The notes: generated from the sequence alone by a model not told the origin. A stretch of 64,000 nt of DNA from Bacteriovoracaceae bacterium (GCA_020630335.1 JAHDBN010000001.1:124001-188000); one strand, 5' to 3'; positions 18,967 to 27,598 are shown, counted from the first letter of the stretch. Program-made: numbers and translations.

Positions 18967-20986
18967 ACTTCTATGGAATTCTCCCATTGAAGAGCTGTAT
19001 AAAGGTAAGAAATTACCTAAAAGTATAAGTCTTCTTAAAGAAGCCAATATTCATACTCTTAGAGATCTTTCATGGATATTTCCTACTAAATTTTATCATG
19101 TTCATAAAAACCCTTATCCTGAAAGTACTAATGATGGAGATTACGTAAGAGTAAATGGTTTTCTTAAGAATATAAAAACTCGTCCAATTTTTAGAAAGAG
19201 AATGAGATTTTTTCAAGTCTCTGGAACTCTAGAAACTCAGAATGGCGACTTTTCTTTGATTTGGTTTAATACTTATCCCAATTTAAAAGAAAAAATTGAA
19301 AACTATTTTTCTGAGAGTACAGTTGTAACACTTGAAGGAACAGTCTCTACCAATGGTCCATGGACACAAATAGCTAATCCCACATTTAAGCAACAAGGCG
19401 ATGATACTGTTTTAACTTATCCAACAGTAAATAAGGTGAGAGGAAGTTTTATTGAAAAGATGATACAAAAAATCCCTCATGAATTATGGGAAGAACTCCC
19501 TGAGTTAAAATTTCACCAGGTATCTTTAGCTCAATCTTTAAAATCTTTACATCAGATTGGTGATATTAGTTATAACGATGACTATATTGATAGAATTAAA
19601 TACGAAGAATTTTTTCTTGAACAATTAAAAATTGCTTTAAGAAAAGATAGCAAGGAAGAACAGTCTCAACCCCCTTTGAAGTTTTCTAAGAAATTACTAG
19701 AAAAAAGCCTAGATATTTTTCCTTATCCTTTAACTGTAGATCAAAAGCTATGCTTTGATGAAATCATTAAAGATCTTGAATCCACTTACCCTTTATCAAG
19801 GTTAGTCCAAGGGGATGTTGGTTGTGGAAAAACTAGTGTCGCAATTCTCGCAATGAAAGCTGTATATGAGTTAGGGTTTCAAGTTGCTTTTATGGCCCCG
19901 ACTGAAAATTTAAGTTATCAACACTTCCAAAACCTTATTAATTACTTCCCAGAAGAAAAAATTGCATTTTTATCATCTTCAGTCAGTGCTAAAGAGAAAA
20001 AAATCATTTATCAAAAAATTAAAGAAAATGAAGCAAGAGTGATTATTGGCACTCACAGTTTATTTCAGGATAAATTAGAATATCATAATTTAAGATTAAC
20101 GATTATTGATGAACAGCATAAGTTTGGTGTAGATCAAAGAATTCAATTTTTGAATAAGTGCACCGTTCCAAATTGCTTATTAATGAGTGCTACACCTATT
20201 CCAAGAACTCTAAGTCTTACCCAGTATGGTGATTTAGATATTAGTATTATTAAAGAAATGCCTGCTCATAAAAAAGGATTTAAAACAAGAATTGTAAATT
20301 CTGAGAACATGTCTAAGTTCTTAAGTTTTTTAAAGACACGTTTAGATTTAAATGAGCAAGCATATGTCGTTTTACCCAATATTGATAAAACTGAATTTCG
20401 TAGCACTTATTCAATTGAAGAAGTTCATGAGCAGTATAAGAAGTTTTTTCCTGAAACTAATATCGCTATATTACATGGCCGTTTAGATTCTGATGAGCAA
20501 AAGTCCATAATCCATGATTTTAGAGAAAATAAGATTCAACTTCTAATTAGCACAACTGTTGTTGAGGTAGGAATACATGTTTCGAATGCTACTTTAATGA
20601 TTATTTATCATCCAGAATACTTTGGCTTAAGCTCTCTTCATCAATTACGAGGACGTGTAGGAAGAGATAAACTTCAAGGCTTTTGTTTCCTTATTATCAC
20701 CAATAAACTAGGTCCTCAACAAAACCAAAGGTTAAGCTTTTTTGAAAAAGAGAACGATGGTTTTAAAATTGCTGAGGAAGATTTACTTTATAGAGGGGAA
20801 GGAAATCTTTTTGGAAAAACTCAATCTGGTGCATCAAACTCTAGAAAAATCTCTAATTTGTTAGAAGATATTGTTATTTTTAATAAAGTTATAGAAGATT
20901 TCAAAGACTTTAATAAATCAGACTTTTTAAATCACATTCATTTTTATAATCTAAAAGAAGATAAATATATAGGACACTTAATATGA
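18950..20986 (+). CDS. recG: ATP-dependent DNA helicase RecG
   Basis: This 678-residue helicase has a wedge/OB domain at about 40-170 and a superfamily 2 motor: GDVGCGKTSVAI (Walker A), APTENLSYQH (motif Ia), IIDEQHKFGV (DEQH box), SATPIPRTL (motif III), TTVVEVGIHV and QLRGRVGRDK (motif VI), then the RecG C-terminal hook. RecG regresses stalled replication forks and remodels Holliday junctions. The length is normal (E. coli 693). It overlaps greA at the start and shares ATGA with the next gene. It is among the shorter RecG proteins: the N-terminus lacks the long helical extension some have. Confidence 0.95.
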   Translation: MSNTSKLLWNSPIEELYKGKKLPKSISLLKEANIHTLRDLSWIFPTKFYHVHKNPYPESTNDGDYVRVNGFLKNIKTRPIFRKRMRFFQVSGTLETQNGDFSLIWFNTYPNLKEKIENYFSESTVVTLEGTVSTNGPWTQIANPTFKQQGDDTVLTYPTVNKVRGSFIEKMIQKIPHELWEELPELKFHQVSLAQSLKSLHQIGDISYNDDYIDRIKYEEFFLEQLKIALRKDSKEEQSQPPLKFSKKLLEKSLDIFPYPLTVDQKLCFDEIIKDLESTYPLSRLVQGDVGCGKTSVAILAMKAVYELGFQVAFMAPTENLSYQHFQNLINYFPEEKIAFLSSSVSAKEKKIIYQKIKENEARVIIGTHSLFQDKLEYHNLRLTIIDEQHKFGVDQRIQFLNKCTVPNCLLMSATPIPRTLSLTQYGDLDISIIKEMPAHKKGFKTRIVNSENMSKFLSFLKTRLDLNEQAYVVLPNIDKTEFRSTYSIEEVHEQYKKFFPETNIAILHGRLDSDEQKSIIHDFRENKIQLLISTTVVEVGIHVSNATLMIIYHPEYFGLSSLHQLRGRVGRDKLQGFCFLIITNKLGPQQNQRLSFFEKENDGFKIAEEDLLYRGEGNLFGKTQSGASNSRKISNLLEDIVIFNKVIEDFKDFNKSDFLNHIHFYNLKEDKYIGHLI

Positions 20987-21390
20987 TTAAAATTTCTTTT
21001 ATAAAAGCTCCTAATTCTCAATACCTTGGAGATAGGACTGTTGAAACAAATTTTTCAACACTAGGAAATTCAGGAGTGTTTTGTGTACTCAAAGAAGACC
21101 TTTTTCTTCCTTTAATCAATCTAGAACTAAAAGACGGGTCTCTCGAATTCAAAACTAATTATGAACAAAAGGTTCAATTCCAAAGCAAAGAAAGAATTTT
21201 AGATTTTCCTTTTAAATTAAAAAAAAATGACACTTTAAGCTTTGGCTCTTTCGAAATTTTAATTAAAGATATTGCTACTTCTAAAGAAAAAACTCCTTAT
21301 AAAGAAATTCTTAGAAACAACTTTGAAACTATCAAAAAAGATGAGAATAAATTTAAACTAGTTAAAGAGTTACAAAACCTCTCATCTTAG
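20983..21390 (+). CDS. Unknown small protein, possibly FHA-like fold
   Basis: This 135-residue soluble protein is predicted largely beta in its first ~95 residues, with segments LINLELKDGSLEFKT and LKKNDTLSFGSFEILIKDI that resemble the strand-turn pattern of forkhead-associated or YscD-like small beta domains, though the SxxH phosphothreonine motif is absent. A charged helical tail of about 35 residues follows. It is translationally coupled to recG (ATGA overlap), so it is very likely a real gene. Function unknown; FHA-like is a weak guess. Confidence 0.6.
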   Translation: MIKISFIKAPNSQYLGDRTVETNFSTLGNSGVFCVLKEDLFLPLINLELKDGSLEFKTNYEQKVQFQSKERILDFPFKLKKNDTLSFGSFEILIKDIATSKEKTPYKEILRNNFETIKKDENKFKLVKELQNLSS

Positions 21391-21442
21391 TATCACTTTG
21401 ACTCCAAATGTATAATTTTTCCTTACCTTGCTTTTTTTCATT

Positions 21443-21470
21443 TTGTAATAATTGATTTCTGTACTATTGT
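21443..21470 (+). promoter_or_regulatory. Candidate promoter for the 42-residue peptide gene
   Basis: TTGTAA (21443-21448), 16 bases, TATTGT (21465-21470), about 50 bases before the small gene. Only moderate matches to consensus. Confidence 0.3.
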
Positions 21471-21518
21471 ATTAAGCAACAAAGGGAATCAATCCCAAAC
21501 CAAACATAGGAGTTGTTC

Positions 21519-21647
21519 ATGGTAAAAAAAATCGCAATTATCTTTTTAATTTCTTTTAGCACACAAGTATTTTCTGGTGGGAAAGGCGGATTCGGAATTA
21601 TACCTGCAGATCCTCCAGGGAAAGCTCTTCCTTATAATAATAACTAA
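21519..21647 (+). CDS. 42-residue predicted exported peptide
   Basis: ATG at 21519 preceded by AGGAG at 21508-21512 (six-base spacing). The product is 42 residues: MVKKIAIIFLISFSTQVFS is a textbook signal peptide with a small residue before the predicted cut, leaving a 23-residue Gly/Pro-rich peptide (GGKGGFGIIPADPPGKALPY, then NNN). There is no cysteine, so no lipidation or disulfide. Its last four bases overlap the stop of the convergent gene. It is too short for most gene callers, but the strong ribosome-binding site, clean signal peptide and otherwise empty gap support it. Function unknown; a peptide signal, toxin or envelope micro-component are all possible. Confidence 0.6.
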   Translation: MVKKIAIIFLISFSTQVFSGGKGGFGIIPADPPGKALPYNNN

Positions 21648-22831
21648 GGATTTATCAAAGGTGCGAAGAGTCTATTCATCGCAGAGGCAAGTTGAGATTT
21701 TTTATACTCTTGATGACTAGACTCACCTACTGTATTAATTTCATGACTTTCTTTATCTGTAATTTGTACTTCGTAGGGATAGAAAAACTTTAGATCTTTA
21801 GCAATGTTTGAGGTGTCTAAAGTATTTAATTTAGAAAGAAAGTCTTTATCCTTTGTTTCTTTTTTTAAAAGATCAAACTGAAAGTAAAATGGATTCGTAT
21901 AGCTTATCAACTGTCTACATGTAAAATGTATGGCTTTATATTCCTCTAAGGTATGCTTGTTTTTATTTTTTTTTATTATCTCTAGTGGGTTCAAGGCGAT
22001 CATTTTTTCTATATATTCATTTCTTTCTTCTTCCCCCTGGACTTCTCTTAAGATCTCTTCATGCTTTATTTTGAAAGCAGGAAAATCAACTATCGTATTA
22101 TGAGATCGACTCGGTTTAATATTATGAGGCGTTATTATATGTTCTTCATGTAAAAAATTAACAACTCTAAGACAATCATATTTTGATTCGGTAATTATTC
22201 TTATTCCAATTCTATCAAATAATTCTTCTGCCACATTTTCTTTTTTATGTAATAATTTAATAACAACACTTTCTCTCGTTTTTTTTGATTTTGTCTGAAA
22301 CTCAACAATTGGAATTTTTTTATTTGAAGATTTCAAATAAAGTTTATCTCCTATCCTATCTAAAAACCTATAATATCTATCAAAAATTTGAGTCTGAATA
22401 ATATTAAAATAATTCTGTCTTAAATCTTTATCTACATGAATGAGTGTGTGCATAACTTTGAGTATGATTCCGGCCCATATTCCTAGTTCTGAGTTTTGCT
22501 CTCTTTTAGATCCTGATAATAAAAAAAGCTCTACTACATTTGTAATCCCAGTAATAGTTGAAGGGATTTCAAGATCTAGTCCATCAGGGTTACCTTCCTT
22601 TAGAAAATTTTTTCTTAAAAAAAGCATTGCTTCCTGAAACTGACCAAACATTTCAGCATACTCAATAGGATTATTGATATCTATCCCATAACCATTTAAG
22701 AAGTTTATAACATCACTTGCACTTTTAAACTCCGTCAGAAAGCTTTTAGAATCAATAACTGATTGATTATTTAGAATGACTTCTAAAGCATCAAAGTTTA
22801 AAGAGTTCTTTTCATGTAGTTTGCTTTTCAT
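21644..22831 (-). CDS. RelA/SpoT-synthetase-like protein (TIGR04552-type)
   Basis: This 395-residue protein resembles the (p)ppGpp synthetase fold in its second half. NVAEELFDRIGIRIITESKY (about 199-218) matches the FDELFDVRAVRIVAE segment of RelA, including the metal-binding Asp (206). EYKAIHF (297-303) matches the YxSIH motif. YEVQI (353-357), followed by GESSHQEYK (369-377), matches EVQIRT...GVAAHWRYK. The basic run TKSKKTRESVVIKLLHKK lies where RelA has its ATP-binding loop. There is no HD hydrolase, TGS or ACT domain. The N-terminal ~170 residues are helical and unrecognised. I recall such proteins as an uncharacterised delta-proteobacterial family. Whether it makes an alarmone is inference. 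It is transcribed alone, divergent from pgpA with only 49 bases between. Confidence 0.7.
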   Translation of the reverse strand: MKSKLHEKNSLNFDALEVILNNQSVIDSKSFLTEFKSASDVINFLNGYGIDINNPIEYAEMFGQFQEAMLFLRKNFLKEGNPDGLDLEIPSTITGITNVVELFLLSGSKREQNSELGIWAGIILKVMHTLIHVDKDLRQNYFNIIQTQIFDRYYRFLDRIGDKLYLKSSNKKIPIVEFQTKSKKTRESVVIKLLHKKENVAEELFDRIGIRIITESKYDCLRVVNFLHEEHIITPHNIKPSRSHNTIVDFPAFKIKHEEILREVQGEEERNEYIEKMIALNPLEIIKKNKNKHTLEEYKAIHFTCRQLISYTNPFYFQFDLLKKETKDKDFLSKLNTLDTSNIAKDLKFFYPYEVQITDKESHEINTVGESSHQEYKKSQLASAMNRLFAPLINP

Positions 22832-22880
22832 TAGAGCATCATTATTAGATAATGAAATACATTTAACAAGTGAATAGAAA

Positions 22881-23336
22881 ATGACAACTTACCAAAAAAT
22901 ATTACTGAGTTTTTTTTATTCTGGTTACTCACCTAAAATGCCAGGAACAATAGGCTCTATTGCTGCACTTCCTTTAGTTTACCTATTCTGGAATTTTTTA
23001 AATACTGGCATTAGCACCATTTTTTTTGTTGCCCTACTAACTCATTCATTCAGAGTCATCTCAAAGGTAAACTTAGATTCCAAAGATCCATCTTGGATTG
23101 TCATCGATGAGGTTTTAGGAATTTTCTTAGGAATGATATGTTTATTTTCCTTTCAATGCTCATTTCTAAATATTCTTATTTTATTCATAAGTTTTAGGGT
23201 TTTTGATATCTTGAAACCTCCATTCGTATCAACATTTGATAAAATGAACTTCCCTGAGGCCATTATTATTGATGATCTTGTTGCAGGAATTTACGCAGGA
23301 ATAACTTCCTTTATCCTTATTTCTTATTTAAACTAA
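22881..23336 (+). CDS. pgpA: Phosphatidylglycerophosphatase A
   Basis: This 151-residue inner-membrane protein has the PgpA pattern: YSGYSPKMPGTIGSIAALP at 14-32, WIVIDEVLGIFLG, FRVFDILKP and EAIIIDDLVAGIYAG, with hydrophobic helices between. The acidic DE and DD motifs are the probable metal and catalytic residues. It removes the terminal phosphate of phosphatidylglycerophosphate to give phosphatidylglycerol. The length is normal for the family (about 150-170). It lies divergent from the RelA-like gene and 121 bases before recA. Confidence 0.92.
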   Translation: MTTYQKILLSFFYSGYSPKMPGTIGSIAALPLVYLFWNFLNTGISTIFFVALLTHSFRVISKVNLDSKDPSWIVIDEVLGIFLGMICLFSFQCSFLNILILFISFRVFDILKPPFVSTFDKMNFPEAIIIDDLVAGIYAGITSFILISYLN

Positions 23337-23396
23337 ATAAAAATAAAATATTTGATAAAAGTGTTTCGTTTCGGAAATATTTTGTTTACTACTCTT

Positions 23397-23415
23397 ATAC
23401 GTATTGTTAGCGTAT
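23397..23415 (+). promoter_or_regulatory. Inverted repeat ATACG-N9-CGTAT upstream of recA
   Basis: ATACG (23397-23401) and CGTAT (23411-23415) form a 5-9-5 inverted repeat directly before a TATAAT (23416-23421 region) and about 45 bases before recA. Its location suits an SOS-type operator. It does not match the TTACN3GTAA LexA box known from Bdellovibrio, so the regulator is unknown. Confidence 0.35.
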
Positions 23416-23457
23416 ATTATAATTGCTTTCAAATTTATACATCCAAGGAGAACAAGC

Positions 23458-24561
23458 ATGGGAACTAGTACTTTTGAAAATTCACCAGAAAAAAAGAAGG
23501 CCTTAGAGTTAGCTCTAGGTTCAATTGAAAAACAATTCGGTAAAGGCGCCATCATGAAGTTAGATGGTGAGGCACAAAAAAACATTCCTGCCATTTCTAC
23601 AGGGTCACTTCAAATCGATCTTGCTTTAGGGATTGGTGGAATTCCTCAAGGAAGGATTATTGAAGTTTATGGACCAGAATCCTCAGGTAAAACAACATTA
23701 ACATTACATATCGCAGCTGAGTGTCAAAAAAGCGGAGGAACAGTAGCATTCATTGATGCTGAACACGCTCTTGATCCTCAATATGCAAGTAAGCTTGGAG
23801 TAGATATTCCAAACACTTTAATTTCTCAACCTGATAATGGTGAGCAAGCATTAGAAATTGCAGATGCTCTTGTCAGATCAGGTGCTGTAAATTTACTTAT
23901 TGTAGATTCAGTTGCAGCACTAACTCCTAGAGCTGAAATAGAAGGTGACATGGGAGATGCTCACATGGGCCTTCAAGCAAGATTAATGTCTCAAGCATTG
24001 AGAAAGCTTACAGGCTCAATTTCTAAATCAAATTGTACTGTAATTTTTATTAACCAGTTAAGAATGAAAATTGGAGTAATGTTTGGAAATCCAGAAACAA
24101 CAACTGGTGGAAATGCACTTAAATTTTATTCTTCAGTAAGAATTGATATTAGAAGAATTGGAGCTCTTAAAAACGGTGAAGATATAGTTGGAAACAGAAC
24201 AAGAGTAAAGATTGTTAAGAATAAGGTTGCTCCTCCGTTTAAAAAAGTTGAGTTTGATATTATGTATGGAGAGGGAATCTCGAAAACTGGATCACTTCTA
24301 GATATGGCAGTAGAAGAAAAAATTGTTGAGAAAGCAGGAGCTTGGTATTCATTTGAAGGAACAAAAATTGGACAAGGTAGAGAGAATTCAAAAGCTTTCT
24401 TAGCAGAAAACAATGATGTTTTTGAAAAAATTAAAAAGCTTGTACTTATGAAGCACGATCTTATTCCTAATGAGAAGATTGTAGAAACTAATAAAAATGA
24501 GCCAATGGCTAAAGCAGCTAAAGAAAAAGCTACAAAGAAAACTAGTAAGAAGCTTCAATAA
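23458..24561 (+). CDS. recA: Recombinase RecA
   Basis: This 367-residue protein runs from ATG 23458. The frame is open upstream to 23404, but AAGGAG at 23445-23450 and the family's usual N-terminus ([20 protein letters not shown]) fix this start. Walker A GPESSGKT is at 72-79; [55 protein letters not shown] (L2 loop) and the lysine-rich tail [16 protein letters not shown] follow. RecA forms the strand-exchange filament and triggers LexA cleavage. Unusually, a small secreted-protein gene on the other strand separates recA from recX. A strong terminator follows. Confidence 0.98.
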   Translation: MGTSTFENSPEKKKALELALGSIEKQFGKGAIMKLDGEAQKNIPAISTGSLQIDLALGIGGIPQGRIIEVYGPESSGKTTLTLHIAAECQKSGGTVAFIDAEHALDPQYASKLGVDIPNTLISQPDNGEQALEIADALVRSGAVNLLIVDSVAALTPRAEIEGDMGDAHMGLQARLMSQALRKLTGSISKSNCTVIFINQLRMKIGVMFGNPETTTGGNALKFYSSVRIDIRRIGALKNGEDIVGNRTRVKIVKNKVAPPFKKVEFDIMYGEGISKTGSLLDMAVEEKIVEKAGAWYSFEGTKIGQGRENSKAFLAENNDVFEKIKKLVLMKHDLIPNEKIVETNKNEPMAKAAKEKATKKTSKKLQ

Positions 24562-24587
24562 AAAATTATTAAAATTTTTAATTTTAT

Positions 24588-24615
24588 AAGCCAGTCGAAA
24601 GACTGGCTTTTTTAT
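24588..24615 (+). terminator. Intrinsic terminator of recA
   Basis: AAGCCAGTC (24588-24596), loop GAAA, GACTGGCTT (24601-24609), then TTTTTATT on the plus strand: a 9-bp stem with a GNRA-type tetraloop 27 bases after the recA stop. Confidence 0.93.
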
Positions 24616-24998
24616 TAGATATTTCTATAACAAAGCATTTCAAGGGAATGATCCATTATAACCCCTTCCCCGTCTTCGCTATTTTCTGAGAATTTTAAAA
24701 GGGCCAAAGGTTGTTGTTCGTGTTTTTCAGTAAAAGTAAAAATAAGATAGGCATCTTCTTTTCCTTCTCCTGCTATAAGTTCAGTATTTTCAAAAATAAA
24801 GAAAATATTGGAAATTTCTTTTTCTAGCTCCATCTCATCATTATAAAGTTTCACACTACCTTCTGGTGTTCCAAATCCAGTATCACTAAAGCTAAATTCA
24901 TAGGTTTTTCCAGAAGCTTCTAAGCATGTAAAAGAGTACTCACCTGCATTTGAAAAAGCTAAGCTTGATAGGCATAAAACTAATAATAAAAACTTCAT
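24615..24998 (-). CDS. Small secreted protein (Cys-pair layout, member D)
   Basis: This 127-residue protein has a signal peptide (MKFLLLVLCLSSLAFSNA, likely cleaved near 18). The mature part is acidic and beta-rich, with Cys25 right after the first strand (GEYSFTC) and Cys123 five residues from the end (MLCYRNI). That end-to-end Cys pair repeats the layout of the three lipoproteins at 12.5-14.3 kb, although this one is not a lipoprotein. No known family is recognised. It sits between recA and recX on the opposite strand. Confidence 0.7.
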   Translation of the reverse strand: MKFLLLVLCLSSLAFSNAGEYSFTCLEASGKTYEFSFSDTGFGTPEGSVKLYNDEMELEKEISNIFFIFENTELIAGEGKEDAYLIFTFTEKHEQQPLALLKFSENSEDGEGVIMDHSLEMLCYRNI

Positions 24999-25078
24999 AT
25001 ATCTCCAATTTAAAACCTATTTAAACCAAATATAAAAAAGCTTGTAAATAAAGCAATCCTTATAACAACTATCATCAA

Positions 25079-25094
25079 ACCAGTTTTTACTGGT
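25079..25094. repeat. Short inverted repeat ACCAGT-TTTT-ACTGGT
   Basis: A perfect 6-bp inverted repeat with a four-base loop in the gap between the small secreted gene and recX. No U-tract follows on either strand, so it is more likely an operator-like site than a terminator. Nothing else is seen in this 167-base gap. Confidence 0.3.
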
Positions 25095-25165
25095 CGCGTT
25101 ATTTTAAATACAAAATATAATCTAACACTTCTTTTTCTATTCTTTGCTCTCTACTATTATATTTT

Positions 25166-25666
25166 ATGGATTTGAAAGCGGCTAAACTTGTAGCAACAAA
25201 GCTTTTAGCTGCAAGGGATTATTCATCTAAAGAGTTAATTAAAAAGCTTATTGCTCGTGGATATTCTTTAGAGACTTCTGAAAAAATAACAAAAGAATTT
25301 CAAGATTTTGGTTATATAAATGATCAGCAGTATCTTAACGGAAGAATTCGTTATTACGCTAAATCTAAAAAATCTCCTTTTTATATTCAACAGAAAATTA
25401 AATCGATTGGATTCAACGTAAGTATTGAAATGATTAATGATGTTTTTGATGATTTAGAACTCTCTATAGAGCATGATCTTTTCTACCATCTAAATAAAAA
25501 ATTTAAATATGATAAATCTTCATGGGATTCATTGGATTATTCTGAGAAATCAAAAGAAAAAGCCAAACTCATGAGGCATTTAATATCAAAAGGTTATAGT
25601 CATTTTGATATAAACAGCTTGATTGAAAAAGTAAAAGGAGAACAAAATGAAAGCTCTAATTTCTAG
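25166..25666 (+). CDS. recX: RecX-like regulatory protein
   Basis: This 166-residue all-helical protein has RecX repeats: AAKLVATKLLAARDYSSKELIKKLIARGY at the start, then FGYINDQQYLNGRIRYYAKSKKSPFYIQQKIKSIG (the typical three-helix repeat) and a final helix set (KAKLMRHLISKGYSHFDINSLI). RecX binds the groove of the RecA filament and inhibits or disassembles it. The position 0.6 kb after recA supports the call. There is no clear Shine-Dalgarno before the ATG. Its end overlaps the next gene by 20 bases. Confidence 0.85.
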   Translation: MDLKAAKLVATKLLAARDYSSKELIKKLIARGYSLETSEKITKEFQDFGYINDQQYLNGRIRYYAKSKKSPFYIQQKIKSIGFNVSIEMINDVFDDLELSIEHDLFYHLNKKFKYDKSSWDSLDYSEKSKEKAKLMRHLISKGYSHFDINSLIEKVKGEQNESSNF

Positions 25667-27296
25667 CATATTAATAATTATTTGCATTTCATGCTCAAAA
25701 TCTAAAAAAGCAAATTTTGATAATCAACTCAATGTTCCTCTTTCTAGTAATATAAGCTCTCTTGATCCCGCGATTGCCTTTGATGCAATATCATATGCAG
25801 TTCTTGGTCAAGTATATGAAACTCTTTATGAATATGATTATAATTCAGAAAAACCAAAAATTATTCCACTTTTGGCTGAAAGCTTACCTCTTATTTCAGA
25901 TGATCAATTAACATATACTTTTAAAATTAAGAAAAACATTTTTTATCACTCTCATCCTAGCATTTCTAAAGAAAGAACTGTTAAAGCTCAAGATTTTGTT
26001 AATCAAATCAAAAGACTCGCTTACACCCCTCTTAAGGGACAAGGATTTTTCTTGTTTGAAGGAAAAGTAAAAGGAATAGATGACTTTAAGAAAAATACTA
26101 AGAATTTTAATGATCTACTTTCTAAAAGTATTCAAGGAGTTAAAGTTATAAACGACCATGAATTTAGCATTGAGTTAGTAAAGCCATATCCTCAGATGCT
26201 TTATGCAATGACTATGATATTTACAACACCGCTGCCAGAAGAAACTCTTAGAGCTACAAACAATTTAATCGATTCTTATGAAATAGGTACTGGCCCATAT
26301 ACTCTCAAAACATTTAAAAGATCTCATAAGGTTGTTCTTGAAAAATTCGAGAGTTATCATGATAAAAGATTTCCAAAAATAAAAACAATTCACCTGCCAT
26401 TCATGAAAGAATCTCAAACTCAATGGCTAAACTTTCTTAATAAGAAAATTGATTTCTTTGGTTTAGGTAAGGATCATTACAATTTAGCTTTAAATAAAAA
26501 AGGATTTCTAAAGGATAAGTATCAAGATAAAGGTTTAAAGCTTGTGAAATCATCTTCTTTAACTTACTGGTGGTTTGCTTATAATATGAAAGATTCTATT
26601 TTTTCTAAAAATAAAAACCTTCGCTTAGCATTTGCACATGCAATTGATCGTAAAAAATTCATAGAGCTTTTTACAAATAATACTGGTGAACTAGCAAATT
26701 CAATCTATCATCCTTTTCTTTTTGGTTATGATAAAAACCAAAAACCTGGATTTTCTCACGATATAGAAAAAGCGAAATTCTTTCTTGAGAAAGCAGGTTT
26801 TAAAAATGGGAAAGGCTTAAAGCCAATTACTATGGATTTAAGAAGTTCAAATAGTGAGTCTCTTCAACAAGGTGAATTTATAAAAAATCAATTATCTAAA
26901 ATTGGTGTAAATATTAATATTCAAACGAATACTTTTAGTGCTTTTTTGAGAAAAGCTAGAGAGGGAAAACTTCAATTTTGGTTGGATGGCTGGCATCTAG
27001 ACTATCCAGATAGTGAAAATATTCTTCAACTTTTAAGTAATAGTAATCACCCTCCTGGTGTTAATTCTACATATTATAATAGTCCAAAATTTGAAGAACT
27101 ATTTAGCCAACTTAAGATCACTCCTGACGGTCAGAAAAAACAAAATCTTATGAAGCAAATCGAAGCAATTATCCAAGAAGATCAAGTATGGTCAATGTTA
27201 TTTTATTCAAGAAGTATTAAGCTATACAATGATAGGGTTAAAAATTATAAGCCTTCTCCTTTAATAAATAATTTCTTTAAACATTTAAGTTTATAG
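25647..27296 (+). CDS. Oligopeptide-binding lipoprotein (ABC transporter solute-binding family 5)
   Basis: This 549-residue protein has lipobox ICISC (Cys16) and the family-5 solute-binding fold: LDPAIAFDAISYAVLGQVYETLYEYD, IIPLLAESLPLISDDQLTYTFKIKKNIFYH, EIGTGPYTLKTFKR and AFAHAIDRKKFIE, ending with YNDRVKNYKPSP. It would bind oligopeptides or similar solutes at the membrane for an OppBCDF-type importer. No permease or ATPase genes are adjacent, so it is an orphan binding protein coupled to recX by a 20-base overlap, an odd partner. Peptide import would suit an organism living on prey protein, but that is inference. Confidence 0.9.
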   Translation: MKALISSILIIICISCSKSKKANFDNQLNVPLSSNISSLDPAIAFDAISYAVLGQVYETLYEYDYNSEKPKIIPLLAESLPLISDDQLTYTFKIKKNIFYHSHPSISKERTVKAQDFVNQIKRLAYTPLKGQGFFLFEGKVKGIDDFKKNTKNFNDLLSKSIQGVKVINDHEFSIELVKPYPQMLYAMTMIFTTPLPEETLRATNNLIDSYEIGTGPYTLKTFKRSHKVVLEKFESYHDKRFPKIKTIHLPFMKESQTQWLNFLNKKIDFFGLGKDHYNLALNKKGFLKDKYQDKGLKLVKSSSLTYWWFAYNMKDSIFSKNKNLRLAFAHAIDRKKFIELFTNNTGELANSIYHPFLFGYDKNQKPGFSHDIEKAKFFLEKAGFKNGKGLKPITMDLRSSNSESLQQGEFIKNQLSKIGVNINIQTNTFSAFLRKAREGKLQFWLDGWHLDYPDSENILQLLSNSNHPPGVNSTYYNSPKFEELFSQLKITPDGQKKQNLMKQIEAIIQEDQVWSMLFYSRSIKLYNDRVKNYKPSPLINNFFKHLSL

Positions 27297-27542
27297 GCTT
27301 ATTTTAAGATTAGAGAGTAATTTAAAATCTAGAAGCGATAGATATAAACTTTTGTTTTCCGTTTTCATAAACTTTCCTTTTAAAAAGTACTCTTGATTTA
27401 GCTTGAAATCATAGCTTGATTGTAAATAGATTTTTTTTATCGCTAAGCCATTATAGAATCCAGAAAAATCAAACTCATAGTAAGTAAGTCCATATCTCTT
27501 TTTAAGGCCAACGCATAACGACAAAACGTACAATATTTTCAT
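27291..27542 (-). CDS. Unknown small protein
   Basis: The open frame runs from 27614, but a TTGACA promoter for rpoZ covers that region and a second ATG at 27542 (MKILYVLSLCVGLKKRYGL) gives an 83-residue product, which I prefer. The sequence alternates hydrophobic and polar residues (YEFDFSGFYNGLAIKKIYL, EYFLKGKFMKTENKSLYLSLLDFK), suggesting a small beta-barrel such as an OB-like fold. No family is recognised and the ribosome-binding site is weak. Its stop overlaps the convergent binding-protein gene by 6 bases. It could be a spurious frame. Confidence 0.4.
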   Translation of the reverse strand: MKILYVLSLCVGLKKRYGLTYYEFDFSGFYNGLAIKKIYLQSSYDFKLNQEYFLKGKFMKTENKSLYLSLLDFKLLSNLKISL

Positions 27543-27598
27543 ACTTACTGGAATGCAATCTTCATGTATACATAGAGTCCTCAAATGGCTGAAATTAC

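Noticed and set aside
23404-23457. RecA start at 23404 giving an 18-residue extension
   Set aside because: AAGGAG sits correctly before the ATG at 23458, and RecA proteins begin at that point.
25079-25094. ACCAGT-TTTT-ACTGGT hairpin as a terminator
   Set aside because: No U-tract on either strand, and no transcript needs to end there; kept only as a short inverted repeat.
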